This document shows, one piece after another, positions 1 through 6,909 of a stretch of DNA of 21,074 bases. Position 1 is the stretch's first letter; each line of letters begins with the position of its first letter. The translations under genes were made by a program, and so were the position numbers. The DNA comes from a virus, in IMG/VR virus record IMGVR_UViG_3300044729_000556, positions 1 through 21,074 of that record; one strand, given 5' to 3'. The notes beneath the pieces are model-generated. The model was not told the DNA's origin. It worked only from the letters and a program-made list of their open reading frames with translations, and did no database searches.

Positions 1-598
1 CTGTTCCATCTAATATAACTTTATAGTTATCGTAGGCTGAACTAAATACACCATTCAAACTTACAGAAGAAACACCTGAGAAAGTTACAGCACCAGTTGC
101 ACTAACAGTTCCATTATCAGCAGATGTAGGAATAACCATTCTTAAACCAGGTGCAGCATTAACTAGCCCATCAACCTGTGACTGTGTATAAGTATTAGCA
201 ACAGTAAACGCAATAAAAGAAAACACTTCCAACACATCACTTGCAACAAGAGCAGGACTCAAACCAGTAATACTTGTACCATTAGTTGCCGTATAATCGT
301 GACCACGAACAAGCACAGCACCATTCAAAACAACCTGCTCCAAACCTGCTGTGTAAGCCAAAACTGCACCATTAGCATCAGCACCAGAAATAGATGTTTC
401 ACCACCAGAAGCCACAAAACGGAAACGTTGGAACTGTTGAGAACCTGTGGTCACATCAGCATCAGAGTCAACCCAAATGTCCCCTGTGGAGGGGCTGGAT
501 GGGGCGCTTGCCTGGTATTTGATTGGGTTTGCTGGAATGGTTGGACCTGTTTCTTGCCAGGCTGTTCCGTTCCAAACATATATTGGTACTGCTGCCAT
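1..598 (-). CDS. Tail fibre / receptor-binding-type protein, C-terminus cut off by window edge
   Basis: The ATG at 598 overlaps the preceding TAA in a TAATG junction. The frame stays open for 199 codons to base 1, so the C-terminus lies outside the window. It begins MAAVPIYVWNGTAW, then has QASAPSSPSTGDIWVDSDAD, close to the C-terminal QTSAPTATAVGELWVDSDAT of the tail-fibre protein at 2361-4127. A beta-rich segment (GLEQVVLNGAVLVRGHDYTA, about residues 85-105) follows, of a kind common in marine phage fibres. Near the cut end FSGVSSVSLNGVFSSAYDNY matches the genes at 820-1464 and 1477-2022, so this is a third paralogue. The likely role is a distal tail appendage that contacts the host surface. 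The function rests on domain resemblance and position. Confidence 0.75.
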   Translation of the reverse strand, partial: MAAVPIYVWNGTAWQETGPTIPANPIKYQASAPSSPSTGDIWVDSDADVTTGSQQFQRFRFVASGGETSISGADANGAVLAYTAGLEQVVLNGAVLVRGHDYTATNGTSITGLSPALVASDVLEVFSFIAFTVANTYTQSQVDGLVNAAPGLRMVIPTSADNGTVSATGAVTFSGVSSVSLNGVFSSAYDNYKVILDGT

Positions 599-810
599 TA
601 TCTAACCAACCCTTCGAGTTCTTCTTCTGTTAAACCAAGTGCAAGAAGTTTTGCTTTAGCAGACGCACGTACTGCTTCACGTTCTGCTTGTGCTTCTTCT
701 TGTGCTTCGTGTTCTGCTTGACGTTCAGCAATCTCTTCATCAGTTGGTTCCTCTAAAAACACTGGAACTACACTGTCTTCTGGGGTTATATCTATTTTTT
801 CTTTTGGCAT
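598..810 (-). CDS. Small acidic helical protein between fibre genes
   Basis: This 70-residue protein starts at ATG 810 behind AAGGA and ends with a TAA that overlaps the next start. Residues 20-50 are an uninterrupted Glu/Ala/Gln/Arg-rich stretch (EEIAERQAEHEAQEEAQAER) that should form a helix or coiled coil. It ends in ALGLTEEELEGLVR, a pattern I know from small proteins beside tail-fibre genes in many phages. No enzymatic motif is visible. A fibre-assembly chaperone or small tail component is possible from position alone. The reading frame and signals are convincing; the role is not known. Confidence 0.7.
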   Translation of the reverse strand: MPKEKIDITPEDSVVPVFLEEPTDEEIAERQAEHEAQEEAQAEREAVRASAKAKLLALGLTEEELEGLVR

Positions 811-819
811 TTGTTTTCC

Positions 820-1464
820 TTAATCCTTGTAACCATAAACTGCAACAGTGCCAGTTATATTTCCTGTGCTTGGATAAACTGTAAAACCTGTAAAACTTGT
901 TGTAGCATTAAACCAATAACTATCAAATTCAGAAAAATGAATGGCTGTTTGATTCTTAGTACCACTTGTTTTTTGAAATTGCGTATAATCAGTAGCAAAA
1001 GGTAAAGAAACTAAAATATCGTGTAAATGGTAAGTAGGTGTTGTTGTGTCCATTGAACCCATACCAAACTGCGCTTGATTTATTGAAACACTTGCTCCAC
1101 TTGAACTATCAGAACCAACATACCAACCAACTCGGCTGTAATTGCTTGTAGAATTATCAGCACCAGAAACCCTAAATCTAAAATTTACGTTTAAATCTGC
1201 TGAGGCAGCAGTCAATCTTAAAAGAATTCTGTAATTGTCATAAGTTGCACTAAAAACATCATTAAGACTCACAGAAGATGCGCCAGTAAAAGATACTTGA
1301 CCAGCAGTAGAAATACTGGCTGAACCAGAACCAACAGATACAGAAGTTGGAATGATTGCATTCAACCCAACACCGTTACTTAACTGGTAATTAGAAAGGT
1401 TAGTAACCTCAGAAGCCAACGGAACCCAGTCGGTTCCAGAATACACGTACGCTTGTTTAGCCAT
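820..1464 (-). CDS. Receptor-binding-type tail protein, paralogue 2
   Basis: This 214-residue protein starts at ATG 1464 behind AGGAG, which overlaps the stop region of the upstream gene. The first 15 residues (AYVYSGTDWVPL) resemble the VWNGTAW start of the gene at 1-598 and may be a common attachment segment. The main domain begins near residue 55 with QVSFTGASSVSLNDVFSATY and continues as a Ser/Thr/Asn-rich beta structure. It ends in GNITGTVAVYGYKD, matching GNITGVISIYGYNQ at the end of the 1477-2022 protein. It has no Cys, signal peptide or membrane segment. It is probably a distal fibre or receptor-binding subunit. The homology among the three genes is visible by eye; the biochemical role is inferred. 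Confidence 0.7.
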   Translation of the reverse strand: MAKQAYVYSGTDWVPLASEVTNLSNYQLSNGVGLNAIIPTSVSVGSGSASISTAGQVSFTGASSVSLNDVFSATYDNYRILLRLTAASADLNVNFRFRVSGADNSTSNYSRVGWYVGSDSSSGASVSINQAQFGMGSMDTTTPTYHLHDILVSLPFATDYTQFQKTSGTKNQTAIHFSEFDSYWFNATTSFTGFTVYPSTGNITGTVAVYGYKD

Positions 1465-1476
1465 TTGTCATATCTC

Positions 1477-2022
1477 CTATTGGTTGTAACCGTAAATGCT
1501 AATAACTCCTGTTATGTTTCCAGCAGCAATTAAATTGATACCATCTGCAGAATAATTTTCATTATGTAAATGACTTCCATAAGAAGAACGCAATTCACCA
1601 TTTGAGGCATACCAAGCACCTTGAGATTGTGCCGTAGTTGGAGTTGTATTAAAAGGTGTTGCTACTTGAATTGTCCAACTGTAATAGGCATTACTACTAC
1701 CTGAATCAGTTTCACCAATCATAAAACCGCTACCACTATTATTAGTAAAAGAATTTCTTGTAGCAGATGAATTTATTGTATCTACCATAGTTGAATAATT
1801 TGCTGACTTGTCTGTTGTTCCACTTCTTAATTTAATCCAAACTTGTCCATCAGTAGCAGCAGTTGTTATATGGCATTTAATTAAATACTGATTATATGTT
1901 GCAGAAAAAATAGTATTTACTGCTTGACTGGTTACTCCACTAAAACTAGTTGTGTTTAGTAAAACCAAACCAGGTTCTAAACCACTAGTCAAACCACGAG
2001 CCGTTGCTGATTTAACTCCCAT
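1477..2022 (-). CDS. Receptor-binding-type tail protein, paralogue 1
   Basis: This 181-residue protein starts at ATG 2022, abutting the end of the preceding gene. It carries the shared domain almost from the N-terminus: FSGVTSQAVNTIFSATYNQY at about residues 27-46, then Ser/Thr/Asn-rich sequence with SANYSTMV, and the terminal GNITGVISIYGYNQ. It lacks the N-terminal VYSGTDW-type segment of its two paralogues, so it may attach differently or act as a free subunit. Its stop TAG is followed directly by the AGGAG ribosome site of the next gene, so expression is probably coupled. Tail or receptor-binding function is inferred from its place in the fibre cluster. Confidence 0.7.
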   Translation of the reverse strand: MGVKSATARGLTSGLEPGLVLLNTTSFSGVTSQAVNTIFSATYNQYLIKCHITTAATDGQVWIKLRSGTTDKSANYSTMVDTINSSATRNSFTNNSGSGFMIGETDSGSSNAYYSWTIQVATPFNTTPTTAQSQGAWYASNGELRSSYGSHLHNENYSADGINLIAAGNITGVISIYGYNQ

Positions 2023-2351
2023 TACGCAATCTCCGCTCCGAAGATATTAAAAGACAAGTTTGCTGTAGACGCATAAACAGTAACAACATCTGCTGCATCA
2101 ACAGTCATACCAATAGTCCAAGTCATAGAATCATTAGGACCAACAGGTGCATCATAGGCAATGTAATGTTCGTTTGCTATTGTTGCACCGTTAGGTCTAA
2201 CAGCAATACGATATGTTGCTGCAGTTGTCGAACGGTTACATACCGTGATGGTAGAAATAGTTGTTTGCTTCCCTGCTCCAACAGTATAAACATCTGTGTT
2301 GGTTGTTGCTGATGGTGCAGACTGTGCTAACACCTTATATGTAATTGCCAT
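2022..2351 (-). CDS. Small beta-rich virion protein
   Basis: This 109-residue protein starts at ATG 2351 behind AAGGA. The sequence alternates hydrophobic and polar residues throughout (TTISTITVCNRSTTAATYRI; VVTVYASTANLSFNIFG), as in a compact beta-sandwich. It contains HYIAYDAPVGPNDSMTWTIG, a pattern I recognise from small structural proteins in many marine and actinobacterial phages. There are no charged catalytic clusters. Being between the tail fibre and the receptor-binding paralogues, it is likely a tail or decoration component. The frame is well supported; the function is unassigned. Confidence 0.7.
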   Translation of the reverse strand: MAITYKVLAQSAPSATTNTDVYTVGAGKQTTISTITVCNRSTTAATYRIAVRPNGATIANEHYIAYDAPVGPNDSMTWTIGMTVDAADVVTVYASTANLSFNIFGAEIA

Positions 2352-2360
2352 TGTTTTTCC

Positions 2361-4127
2361 TTATGCTCCCATCATCACGAACGGATGAATCGATTCCGAA
2401 TATATTTCTGTCTTTTGAACAAAATCGTTAGTATTTAAAACTGATGCTGTTGCATCAGAATCAACCCACAACTCACCAACAGCAGTAGCAGTTGGGGCTG
2501 AAGTTTGATAATAAGTTGCTGAACCAGAAGACACAACAGCCCAAGAAGACGCTGTACCATTAGTGGTCAAATACTTTCCTGACTGACCTGTCTGGGTTGG
2601 AACCAGCAAAGTAGTATCATCAGTTTTAACCAAGGTTGCAGAACTTGGAATAGTTGTACCGTTAATAGATGTTGCTGTAGCAACACCCAAAACAGGTGTA
2701 GTTAAAGTTGGTGTGTTTTGTACAACAAATGTTGAACCAGTACCAGTCTGTGAAGCAATAGAAGTTGCAGCACCAACAGAGGTAATAACACCTGTTAGAT
2801 TACTTGGTGCAATAACAACAGTATCAACATAACCTTTAGTTGCGGCATCAGTTGAAGTTGTTGGTGTACCAAGACCAGTAACTTTGTTGGTACCCATAGC
2901 AAGGTTCCCAGACATTGTGGAACCAGCCTTCAGAACAACAGTGTCAGAGAAGTTCGCTGTATCAGCAAGTGCTGCAGCAATCTCATTCAAAGTATCCAAA
3001 GTACCAGGTGCACCATCAATAAGGTTAGTGATAGAAGTATCAACATATGCTTTAGTAGAAGCATCAGTATTAGATGTTGGTGTTGCAAGGTTAGTAATCT
3101 TTTGTGAGTTCATTGAGAACGAACCAGTAGGTGCAGCAAGGTCAGTTACTTTAGAAGTACGAACTTGTGTATCAAAATCAGAAACAGTTGATGCAAGTTG
3201 TGTACCAGTGTGGTTAGCACGAGCCAGAGGGTCAGTTGCTAACTTGCCGTTGGCAATTGAACCAGCCAACATTGTGTTAGTAACAGTGCCAGTATCTGCA
3301 GCAGTAATCGCTGTACCAGCAATCTTAGTCTTATCAATAGCAGCAGATGCGTTAACATCAGCGTTAACAATCACACCAGCAGCAATAGATGTTGTAAAGT
3401 TAATATTGCCTGAACCGTTAAATGATTGGGCTGAAGCCTCAACATCACCAAGGATTTGAAAATCTCTAGCAGTTGCAAGAGTGGTTGCAGTAGAAGCATT
3501 ACCAGTAACGTTACCTGTTAAAGAAGCAGTAATTGTTCCAGCACTAAAGTTACCTGAAGAATCACGAGAAACAATTGCTGAACCAGAGTTACTTGAAGTA
3601 GCAGTAGTAGCAGAGTTCTGAACCTTACTTGCTGTAGAAATAGTTGCTAACTTAGTATCAGCAATCGCTGCAGCAGCAGCAATGTTAGCATTAGCAATCT
3701 CACTAATAGTATTACTTGCAGCACTAATAGTTTTGTTAGTTAAAGTTTGTGTGTTAGTAGTACCAACCACAGCACCAGTAGCACCGTGAGCAGCAGTAGC
3801 CTCAATATGAGAAGCAGCATTACGCATATCCTCACCGATAGCCATATGGCGAACCTTGGCACCAGAAGTATGAGTCTTACCAGTTGAACCATCATAACCA
3901 CGAACAACAGTTAAAGTATTAGAAGTAACAGCAGTTACCCTAACAATTTCTTCACTTGATGTTTCAGGGTCAAGTACAACAATGAAGTCATCAGTTGATG
4001 TGATGGATGCTGGGTTAATACCACCAAGTAAATTGGTTGCATTAGCAACAACAACAGAGGTTGCAGATGTGGTTAAAGAACCAACAACTTCGGTTTCTAA
4101 AGAAACACTAGAATATTTTCTTGACAT
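2361..4127 (-). CDS. Tail fibre protein
   Basis: This 588-residue protein starts at ATG 4127. Residues 1-95 form a beta domain ending ILTVVRGYDG-like sequence (SEEIVRVTAVTSNTLTVVRG, then SGAKVRHMA), a typical virion-attachment domain of phage fibres. From about residue 120 the protein is low in charge and rich in Ala, Thr, Ser and Asn, with fibre signatures TNTQTLTNKTI, LTGNVTGNASTAT and ANHTGTQ. Two 21-residue repeats, KITNLATPTSNTDASTKAYV and KVTGLGTPTTSTDAATKGYV, each followed by Asp, lie at residues 343-363 and 415-435. Between them is GTLDTLNEIAAALADTANF, which resembles shaft segments of T4-like fibres. The C-terminus contains SAPTATAVGELWVDSDAT. It probably trimerises into a fibre anchored at the tail vertex. 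Fibre identity is well supported; the exact family is not settled. Confidence 0.82.
   Translation of the reverse strand: MSRKYSSVSLETEVVGSLTTSATSVVVANATNLLGGINPASITSTDDFIVVLDPETSSEEIVRVTAVTSNTLTVVRGYDGSTGKTHTSGAKVRHMAIGEDMRNAASHIEATAAHGATGAVVGTTNTQTLTNKTISAASNTISEIANANIAAAAAIADTKLATISTASKVQNSATTATSSNSGSAIVSRDSSGNFSAGTITASLTGNVTGNASTATTLATARDFQILGDVEASAQSFNGSGNINFTTSIAAGVIVNADVNASAAIDKTKIAGTAITAADTGTVTNTMLAGSIANGKLATDPLARANHTGTQLASTVSDFDTQVRTSKVTDLAAPTGSFSMNSQKITNLATPTSNTDASTKAYVDTSITNLIDGAPGTLDTLNEIAAALADTANFSDTVVLKAGSTMSGNLAMGTNKVTGLGTPTTSTDAATKGYVDTVVIAPSNLTGVITSVGAATSIASQTGTGSTFVVQNTPTLTTPVLGVATATSINGTTIPSSATLVKTDDTTLLVPTQTGQSGKYLTTNGTASSWAVVSSGSATYYQTSAPTATAVGELWVDSDATASVLNTNDFVQKTEIYSESIHPFVMMGA
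2823..3101 (-). repeat. Two diverged 63-base direct repeats inside the tail-fibre gene
   Basis: The units are 3039-3101 and 2823-2885. Each encodes 21 residues of the form K[IV]T[NG]L[AG]TPT[ST][NS]TDA[SA]TK[AG]YVD, and 14 of the 21 residues are identical. Their starts are 216 bases (72 residues) apart. They are internal coding repeats of a fibre shaft module, not mobile sequence. Confidence 0.75.
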
Positions 4128-4135
4128 TATTTACC

Positions 4136-5029
4136 TTATATTGTGTAGTGGACGCGGACAGGATACTTACCATTTAACTTCTGTGACTCCTCTTGCAAAC
4201 GTTGCTGATACAAAGCCAACAAATATCTTGCAGTATTTGTACCAGAACCAAACTGTCTAGTCGTATCATTCTGGTCTGCTTCAGGAGAAGTGAAAGACAA
4301 ACGACCTGGGTCAATGAAAGAAACCATACGATAAGAAGCACCATAAACAATTACATCTCTGGCTGATTCAGGTAAACCAGTAACAGTATTAAACACATCA
4401 GAACCAGAAGACAAAACAGTAGGTTCTTTAGTATAAATAACTTGAATAGTTCTACCAGGAATAGGTGCATCGTAAATACTTATTGTGTTATTTGTAGCAT
4501 ATTCTGCTGTTGCAGCAGTAGGGTCTTGCCTCCAACGACGAACTGGAACCCATTCACCTGAAGGACCAACAGTATCCCAAGAAACCGCTAACACTGTTTC
4601 AGCATTAGCAGGTAAAGAGTAAGTTGTTTGGGCTGCATTGTATGTAAAAGTTGTAGAAGCAACACCAAAAATGTTTGGATAAACAGCACGAATAGTATCG
4701 TTAATAGCACGCTTAACAGATAAACGTGGGAAAGAAGGAGAGAAAGTAACCTTAGTATTTAAAGCATGTGCTGCTGCAGTAGTACCACGGTACCCTCTAC
4801 CAAAAGGTGAAACAACAGCGGAACGGTCAGAACGGTCAACAGAATCAATATGTAAAAGTTCATCTTCAATTTCAATAATACCTTTACCAATATTGTCACC
4901 ACTTGCAAGAGCAAGAGTTAAATCATTATTATCAATACCAGAAGTTAAATATGTTGTTCTATCTTGTCGAAGGGTAAAACCTTCAAGGTTAATTAAAACC
5001 TCTTCAATCATATCATTAAATGTAGTCAC
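4136..5029 (-). CDS. Putative head-tail adaptor (connector) protein
   Basis: This 297-residue protein starts at GTG 5029, overlapping the previous stop as GTGA, with AAGGA 7 bases upstream. It opens with a helix (FNDMIEEVLINLEGF), followed by a beta insertion at residues 27-95 (YLTSGIDNN ... GYRGTTAAAHALNTKVTF). A helix follows (SVKRAINDTIRAVYPNIFGV), then a beta-rich middle and a C-terminal helical stretch from about residue 220 (PESARDVIVYGASYRMVSFI ... YLLALYQQRLQEESQ). The helix-beta-helix plan and position after the capsid genes fit adaptors that bind below the portal in short-tailed phages. The beta insertion resembles the N-terminus of the adjacent tail fibre. Assignment is by architecture and context; a tail tube or collar protein is the main alternative. 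Confidence 0.6.
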   Translation of the reverse strand: MTTFNDMIEEVLINLEGFTLRQDRTTYLTSGIDNNDLTLALASGDNIGKGIIEIEDELLHIDSVDRSDRSAVVSPFGRGYRGTTAAAHALNTKVTFSPSFPRLSVKRAINDTIRAVYPNIFGVASTTFTYNAAQTTYSLPANAETVLAVSWDTVGPSGEWVPVRRWRQDPTAATAEYATNNTISIYDAPIPGRTIQVIYTKEPTVLSSGSDVFNTVTGLPESARDVIVYGASYRMVSFIDPGRLSFTSPEADQNDTTRQFGSGTNTARYLLALYQQRLQEESQKLNGKYPVRVHYTI

Positions 5030-5187
5030 TTAGATTTCCTTGCTATAGCAGCGTTATCAACTAGGTTTGGATACTTCCTGCCAGCAGCCTTAGCACGAGC
5101 CTTAGCACTTTTAATCTGAGCAGGTGTTAATTTCTTAGAAGTTTTCTTAGGGTTCTTCTTATCCCAAAATGCTTTCTTTTTCACCAT
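5026..5187 (-). CDS. 53-residue basic protein with YPNLVDN motif
   Basis: ATG 5187 lies inside the last codons of the upstream gene, and TGA 5026-5028 overlaps the GTG start of the adaptor gene. A GTG at 5184 is an alternative start. The product begins MVKKKAFWDKKNPKKTSKKL and contains LTPAQIKSAKARAKAAGRKY followed by PNLVDNAAIAR. I count 15 Lys and 3 Arg against 2 Asp. The AKARAKAAGRxYPNLVDN pattern is one I recognise from small proteins of unrelated marine phages, which argues for a real conserved gene despite its size. It is mostly helical and likely to bind nucleic acid or an acidic partner, but the function is unknown. Confidence 0.7.
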   Translation of the reverse strand: MVKKKAFWDKKNPKKTSKKLTPAQIKSAKARAKAAGRKYPNLVDNAAIARKSK

Positions 5188-5438
5188 TTCACCAAATTTG
5201 CCCAATAAGCAGCACTCATTTTTCCTTTAGCAATATCTTTTGCATGACGTGCTTTAAAAGACTTTTGACGTGGTGTGGCTTTTTTGTCCCCAGTAACACC
5301 TTGTTGACCAAAACGAATAGTCTTAACCTGAGAACCAACCTTAGCCACAACCACATGAGATTTAGTTGGATGACTTGGTGTACGTTTAGGTTTATTGAAA
5401 CCTGAAACACCTGCACGTTTTAATCTAGAATCTTTCAT
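5181..5438 (-). CDS. 85-residue conserved phage protein ending KGKMSAAYWANLVKW
   Basis: ATG 5438 overlaps the upstream TGA as ATGA, with AAAAGG just before. The product begins MKDSRLKRAGVSGFNKPKRT and continues HPTKSHVVVAKVG, VKTIRFGQQGV, then KSFKARHAKDIAKGKMSAAY and WANLVKW. This matches a family of small proteins of unknown function widespread in tailed phages and giant viruses. I believe Pfam lists it as DUF6321, but I could not check. The invariant-looking KTIRFGQQG, RHA and KMSAAYWAN segments are all intact. It is very basic. It sits in a run of small basic genes just upstream of the adaptor, so it may be a virion or DNA-associated component, but no activity can be read from the sequence. 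Confidence 0.82.
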   Translation of the reverse strand: MKDSRLKRAGVSGFNKPKRTPSHPTKSHVVVAKVGSQVKTIRFGQQGVTGDKKATPRQKSFKARHAKDIAKGKMSAAYWANLVKW

Positions 5439-5857
5439 TTACCTTTTCGTCTCTTGTTAATATCCACAACCTTGCCACTTCTAATAGCACGTGCTCTTTC
5501 ACTACGTGCAGAAGCAGAATTAGTTATACCAGCAAATGGTGAATTAGGAACTTTCTTAACAGCAACACCATTCTTTTTCAAATCCTTCATAAACTTATTA
5601 GTGGCTTTTTTATTAACAGCAGCCTTAACACCCTTACCAAGAACCTTTGCAGCCCTACCATAAGGTGCAGTAGCCAAAGCAGCATTCAAAGCCAAATCCC
5701 TACGAACCTTATTCCTTTGAGCAGGAGTTAAAGCATTCCAATTCTTACTAGCAGTCTTAGCAGCCTTAGAAGCATCTTTAGGTTTAACACCCATACCACT
5801 AGACCCAGCATAAAAATATGGTTTCTTACCATCATTCTTCTTAGGTTTCTGTGCCAT
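5435..5857 (-). CDS. 140-residue basic protein, unknown function
   Basis: ATG 5857 overlaps the upstream stop (TAATG), preceded by AAGGGT. The product starts MAQKPKKNDGKKPYFYAGSS and contains LTPAQRNKVRRDLALNAAL, then APYGRAAKVLGKGVKAAVNK, and ends VVDINKRRKGK. Charge is strongly positive over the whole length, with predicted helices in the middle and no membrane segment, Cys pair or enzymatic motif. The last codons AAA GGT AAA also provide the ribosome site of the next gene. I do not recognise a named family. A DNA-binding or internal virion role is possible from composition and neighbours only. Confidence 0.65.
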   Translation of the reverse strand: MAQKPKKNDGKKPYFYAGSSGMGVKPKDASKAAKTASKNWNALTPAQRNKVRRDLALNAALATAPYGRAAKVLGKGVKAAVNKKATNKFMKDLKKNGVAVKKVPNSPFAGITNSASARSERARAIRSGKVVDINKRRKGK

Positions 5858-6465
5858 TATTTTTTACCCTTACTAATAGAATCTTTAGCCATCTTTTTCT
5901 TAATCTCATTGGCTCTTTGTATTAACAATCTACGTTGTTTAATAATAGCCATCTTCTCATCACTAAGTCTTTCAATAGCCTGAGAAATCTTTTCCTTTTG
6001 TTTAGGAGTTGTAGGTTTCTGTTTCAACAAAACAGCCAACTGTCTACTAATTCTATTAAACTCAGATTCTAATTCATCTCTAGTATCACCAAGAGTTTTA
6101 GGTTTATTAGCACTCTTATTTTGTTTCTTACCAGCAACACCTTTAGATTCAATAGTTGATTGAGACCTATTATTAATTCTGCCAGAACGAAGAACCTGTC
6201 CCTCAGAAGTAGTCTTAGCAGTTAACTCATCTTTAAGACCATCAAGTTTTTTCTTTAAAGAAATACCAAAATCTGCAATCTTCTTTTTAACAACAGGGTC
6301 AGTTGTTTCTTTAAACTTTTGACGACCAACAGCAAGACGTTTTTCTAACTCATCAATTTGTTGTTCTAAAGTTTGGGCAGCCTTCTTAACAGCCTTCTTA
6401 ACAACAGGGGCAGCCTTAGCCGCGGCTTTACCTGCCCCACCTACAACAGGTCCAATCATTGACAT
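5857..6465 (-). CDS. 202-residue basic coiled-coil protein, unknown function
   Basis: ATG 6465 is two bases after the upstream TAA, with an AGGT ribosome site in the upstream gene's final codons. Residues 1-30 are Ala/Lys/Val-rich (AGKAAAKAAPVVKKAVKKAA). Residues 31-80 look like a coiled coil (LEQQIDELEKRLAVGRQKFK). A low-complexity basic linker follows (about 85-125), then a second long helix from about 128 (TRDELESEFNRISRQLAVLL) to the end, SISKGKK. No enzyme motif is visible. The helix-linker-helix plan suggests a structural or scaffolding protein. It is the longest member of the basic-gene island. The gene is secure; the role is unknown. Confidence 0.68.
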   Translation of the reverse strand: MSMIGPVVGGAGKAAAKAAPVVKKAVKKAAQTLEQQIDELEKRLAVGRQKFKETTDPVVKKKIADFGISLKKKLDGLKDELTAKTTSEGQVLRSGRINNRSQSTIESKGVAGKKQNKSANKPKTLGDTRDELESEFNRISRQLAVLLKQKPTTPKQKEKISQAIERLSDEKMAIIKQRRLLIQRANEIKKKMAKDSISKGKK

Positions 6466-6467
6466 GA

Positions 6468-6608
6468 TTATTTACCTGGTTTTTTAGGTGTTGCTTTTTC
6501 AATACTTGATGGTTTTGGTGCTATTGGCATACCCATTGGGTTGTCGCCTTTGCTGTTAGCCATTGCATGGTCTACGTTTGGATAGTTGCATCCACATGTT
6601 GAACACAT
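6468..6608 (-). CDS. 46-residue Cys-rich mini-protein (CSTCGC)
   Basis: ATG 6608 follows the upstream TAA by two bases, behind AGAAGAGG located in the upstream gene's last codons. The 46-residue product begins MCSTCGCNYPNVDHAMANSK and ends IEKATPKKPGK. Its CxxCxC cluster plus His14 could bind a metal, and the rest is Pro- and Lys-rich and probably flexible. Both junctions fit the coupled pattern of its neighbours, and without it there would be an unexplained 145-base gap in an otherwise gapless run. A small metal-binding or redox-sensitive role is possible; nothing more specific can be said. Confidence 0.68.
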   Translation of the reverse strand: MCSTCGCNYPNVDHAMANSKGDNPMGMPIAPKPSSIEKATPKKPGK

Positions 6609-6610
6609 AA

Positions 6611-6907
6611 TTATTTACCTCTTCTTGCTTTGTTAATTTTTGTTCTTGTTTTCATTGCTTCAAATGCTTTATCAGATTTACGTGCCATATCTTTATCCCA
6701 ACCAGGCATTCTACTTGATGTTTTTTCCCAGTTTACAAATCTGTTTACACCACTTTGATATTGCTTACCTCTTGCACGTGCTTCACTAGCAACTTTACCT
6801 TTTGCTGGTGTATTTGCTGCTTTAAGTGCACGAGTAACTGCTGCCTTACCATACTTTGCAATCAATCTTGCTGCAGCATCTGCTGCACCTTTTTGTACTT
6901 TAGCCAT
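6611..6907 (-). CDS. 98-residue basic protein, paralogue of the 6910-7203 gene
   Basis: ATG 6907 is two bases after the upstream TAG, with AGAAGAGG as ribosome site. The N-terminus KVQKGAADAAARLIAKYGKA aligns without gaps to KPKKGAADEVAKLVAKYGMK of the upstream gene, so the two are a tandem duplication that diverged. The centre has GVNRFVNWEKTSSRMPGWDK and the end is INKARRGK. The protein is Ala/Lys/Arg-rich with a predicted N-terminal amphipathic helix. The function is unknown; shared composition with its neighbours suggests a joint role. Confidence 0.7.
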   Translation of the reverse strand: MAKVQKGAADAAARLIAKYGKAAVTRALKAANTPAKGKVASEARARGKQYQSGVNRFVNWEKTSSRMPGWDKDMARKSDKAFEAMKTRTKINKARRGK

Positions 6908-6909
6908 TA

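Noticed and set aside
299-721. Plus-strand ORF of 140 codons with many Cys residues.
   Set aside because: It lies opposite the partial fibre gene and the 70-residue coiled-coil gene. The Cys and Ser runs are the reverse reading of Ala/Glu-rich codons.
2884-3459. Plus-strand ORF of 191 codons opposite the tail-fibre gene.
   Set aside because: Shadow of the Ala/Thr/Val-rich fibre sequence; no ribosome site, no family resemblance, and all neighbouring genes are on the other strand.
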